The translations under genes were made by a program, and so were the position numbers. From positions 186,001 through 250,000 of the forward strand of contig NZ_JAGGPL010000013.1 of assembly GCF_018613805.1 (NCBI RefSeq): a DNA stretch of 64,000 nt. The letters are read 5' to 3'. Source of the DNA: Arthrobacter sp. ISL-48. Its GTDB lineage: Bacteria; Actinomycetota; Actinomycetes; Actinomycetales; Micrococcaceae. The notes below the pieces were generated by a model. It was not told where the DNA came from. It did no database searches and saw nothing but the letters and a program-made list of their open reading frames with translations. How positions within the stretch are numbered: the first letter of the stretch is position 1; every line of letters starts with the position of its first letter. Shown here piece after piece: positions 63,416 to 64,000 of the stretch.

Positions 63416-63610
63416 GCACATACCTCTTCACGGCCGCACCCGTCAGGGGCACGAGGGCCGGCTGCCCCCGGCATGTCCGGGCTATGGATCGACACCACAA
63501 GAGTAAACAAAGAAACCCGGGATCGGCTAATCCGGGGTGTCGGCAAACCCGTGTCGGCGGCCGTCCCAAGACGGACCCGTCTGGAACGTGGGGCAAAAAG
63601 AGGCAAAGAC

Positions 63611-63640
63611 AAAGGACCCCCGCCGAGGCGGGGGTCCTTT
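63611..63640 (-). terminator. Intrinsic terminator of the NlpC/P60 gene
   Basis: AAAGGACCCCCGCC (63611-63624) and its exact complement (63627-63640) form a GC-rich hairpin 20 bp beyond the NlpC/P60 stop on the minus strand, followed by TTTGTCTTTG. Confidence 0.9.
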
Positions 63641-63659
63641 GAAGCGCTGGCCGGGTTTC

Positions 63660-64000
63660 CTAGCTGACGCGGATGAAAACAGGGCCGGAACCAACGTAGG
63701 CGCTGAACACAACGGTCTGGTTGCCGTTGTAGCCGCCATGCACTGCCTGGCCGTTGCCGGCGTACACAGCGATGTGGGCGACGCCCGCTCCGCCGTCGGC
63801 GTAGTAGATGAGGTCGCCGGGCTGAGCCTCGGCGGCGCTCACGGTCCGGCCCAGGGACAGGTAGCCTGCAGGCCAGTCGTGGAAGTGGATGCCAACGGCT
63901 GCCAGGGCGTTGGTCACCAGCATGGTGCAGTCCTGCTGGACACCGAGCTGTGCGTAGGCTGCGGACAGGATGGCCTGGCCCTTGCCGCTGGCGGCTACCG
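63660..64000 (-). CDS. NlpC/P60 peptidoglycan hydrolase, C-terminal part
   Basis: About 113 C-terminal codons of a gene entering from the right edge. The catalytic Cys is in VQQDCTMLVTNAL, the His in GVAHIAVYAGNGQAVHGG, and QPGDLIYYADGG lies between them, the NlpC/P60 order for cleaving stem peptides of the cell wall. Preceding residues ASGKGQAILSAAYAQLG are the usual domain start. Signal peptide and N-terminal domain are outside the window. Confidence 0.92.
   Translation of the reverse strand, partial: VAASGKGQAILSAAYAQLGVQQDCTMLVTNALAAVGIHFHDWPAGYLSLGRTVSAAEAQPGDLIYYADGGAGVAHIAVYAGNGQAVHGGYNGNQTVVFSAYVGSGPVFIRVS

Overview
The window is high-GC, densely packed chromosomal DNA from an actinobacterium, most likely Arthrobacter/Pseudarthrobacter (Micrococcaceae). 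The evidence is the codon use, the GTG/TTG starts joined by 1-4 nt overlaps, a CUT2-type inositol transporter beside a GntR regulator and a Cgl0159-type aldolase, and the general protein similarity. I see no insertion sequence, phage, CRISPR array or rRNA. There is one tRNA gene (tRNA-Arg, anticodon CCT).

Layout. 1-5.1 kb: a heterodimeric ABC exporter (one half cut by the window edge), then a MarR regulator with a DHA2 drug exporter that has a long coiled-coil tail. 5.3-11.8 kb: a guanidino-compound module (ThDP decarboxylase, ureohydrolase, HTH-cupin regulator, sodium:solute symporter) interrupted by a DUF559/AbiEi-like gene. 11.8-15.6 kb: a small acidic protein, a VIT1-type transporter overlapping a matrixin-like protease, and a LOG-family protein.

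15.6-34.9 kb is the centrepiece, a myo-inositol catabolism locus: a GntR regulator and iolB on the plus strand; two dehydrogenases flanking a TIM-barrel isomerase; an inositol-type ABC transporter; then (reading the minus strand from the right) an MSAD-like tautomerase, iolC, a Cgl0159-type aldolase, iolD, iolA, iolE, iolG and an iolH-like gene. Together these take inositol through inosose, diketone, 5-deoxyglucuronate, DKG and DKG-6-P to malonate semialdehyde and acetyl-CoA. A motif close to TTGTCCTGWCA recurs ahead of the regulator, transporter, iolC and tautomerase, which suggests one regulon. A divergent marR-MFS pair sits inside the locus.

35-44.7 kb: ArsR-SRPBCC pair, sucCD, a lipoprotein, a glycosyltransferase, PcrA/UvrD helicase, an inositol-monophosphatase-family enzyme and a membrane protein. 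44.7-50.7 kb: a large unknown protein translationally coupled to a SWIM zinc-finger protein, a DUF998 protein, tRNA-Arg, DUF6314 and NUDIX. 50.7-56 kb: an ABC exporter coupled to an ABC-F protein whose leader holds a small uORF and an intrinsic terminator, then an HTH-like/membrane gene pair. 56-64 kb: GH38 alpha-mannosidase, molybdenum-cofactor genes (fdhD, moeA, DUF6457, mobA), an HNH nuclease and the end of an NlpC/P60 hydrolase.

The most interesting points are the attenuator-uORF in front of the ABC-F gene, the inositol regulon with its MSAD-like enzyme, and the unknown SWIM-linked pair. All functions are read from sequence motifs and remembered families; no database search was possible.
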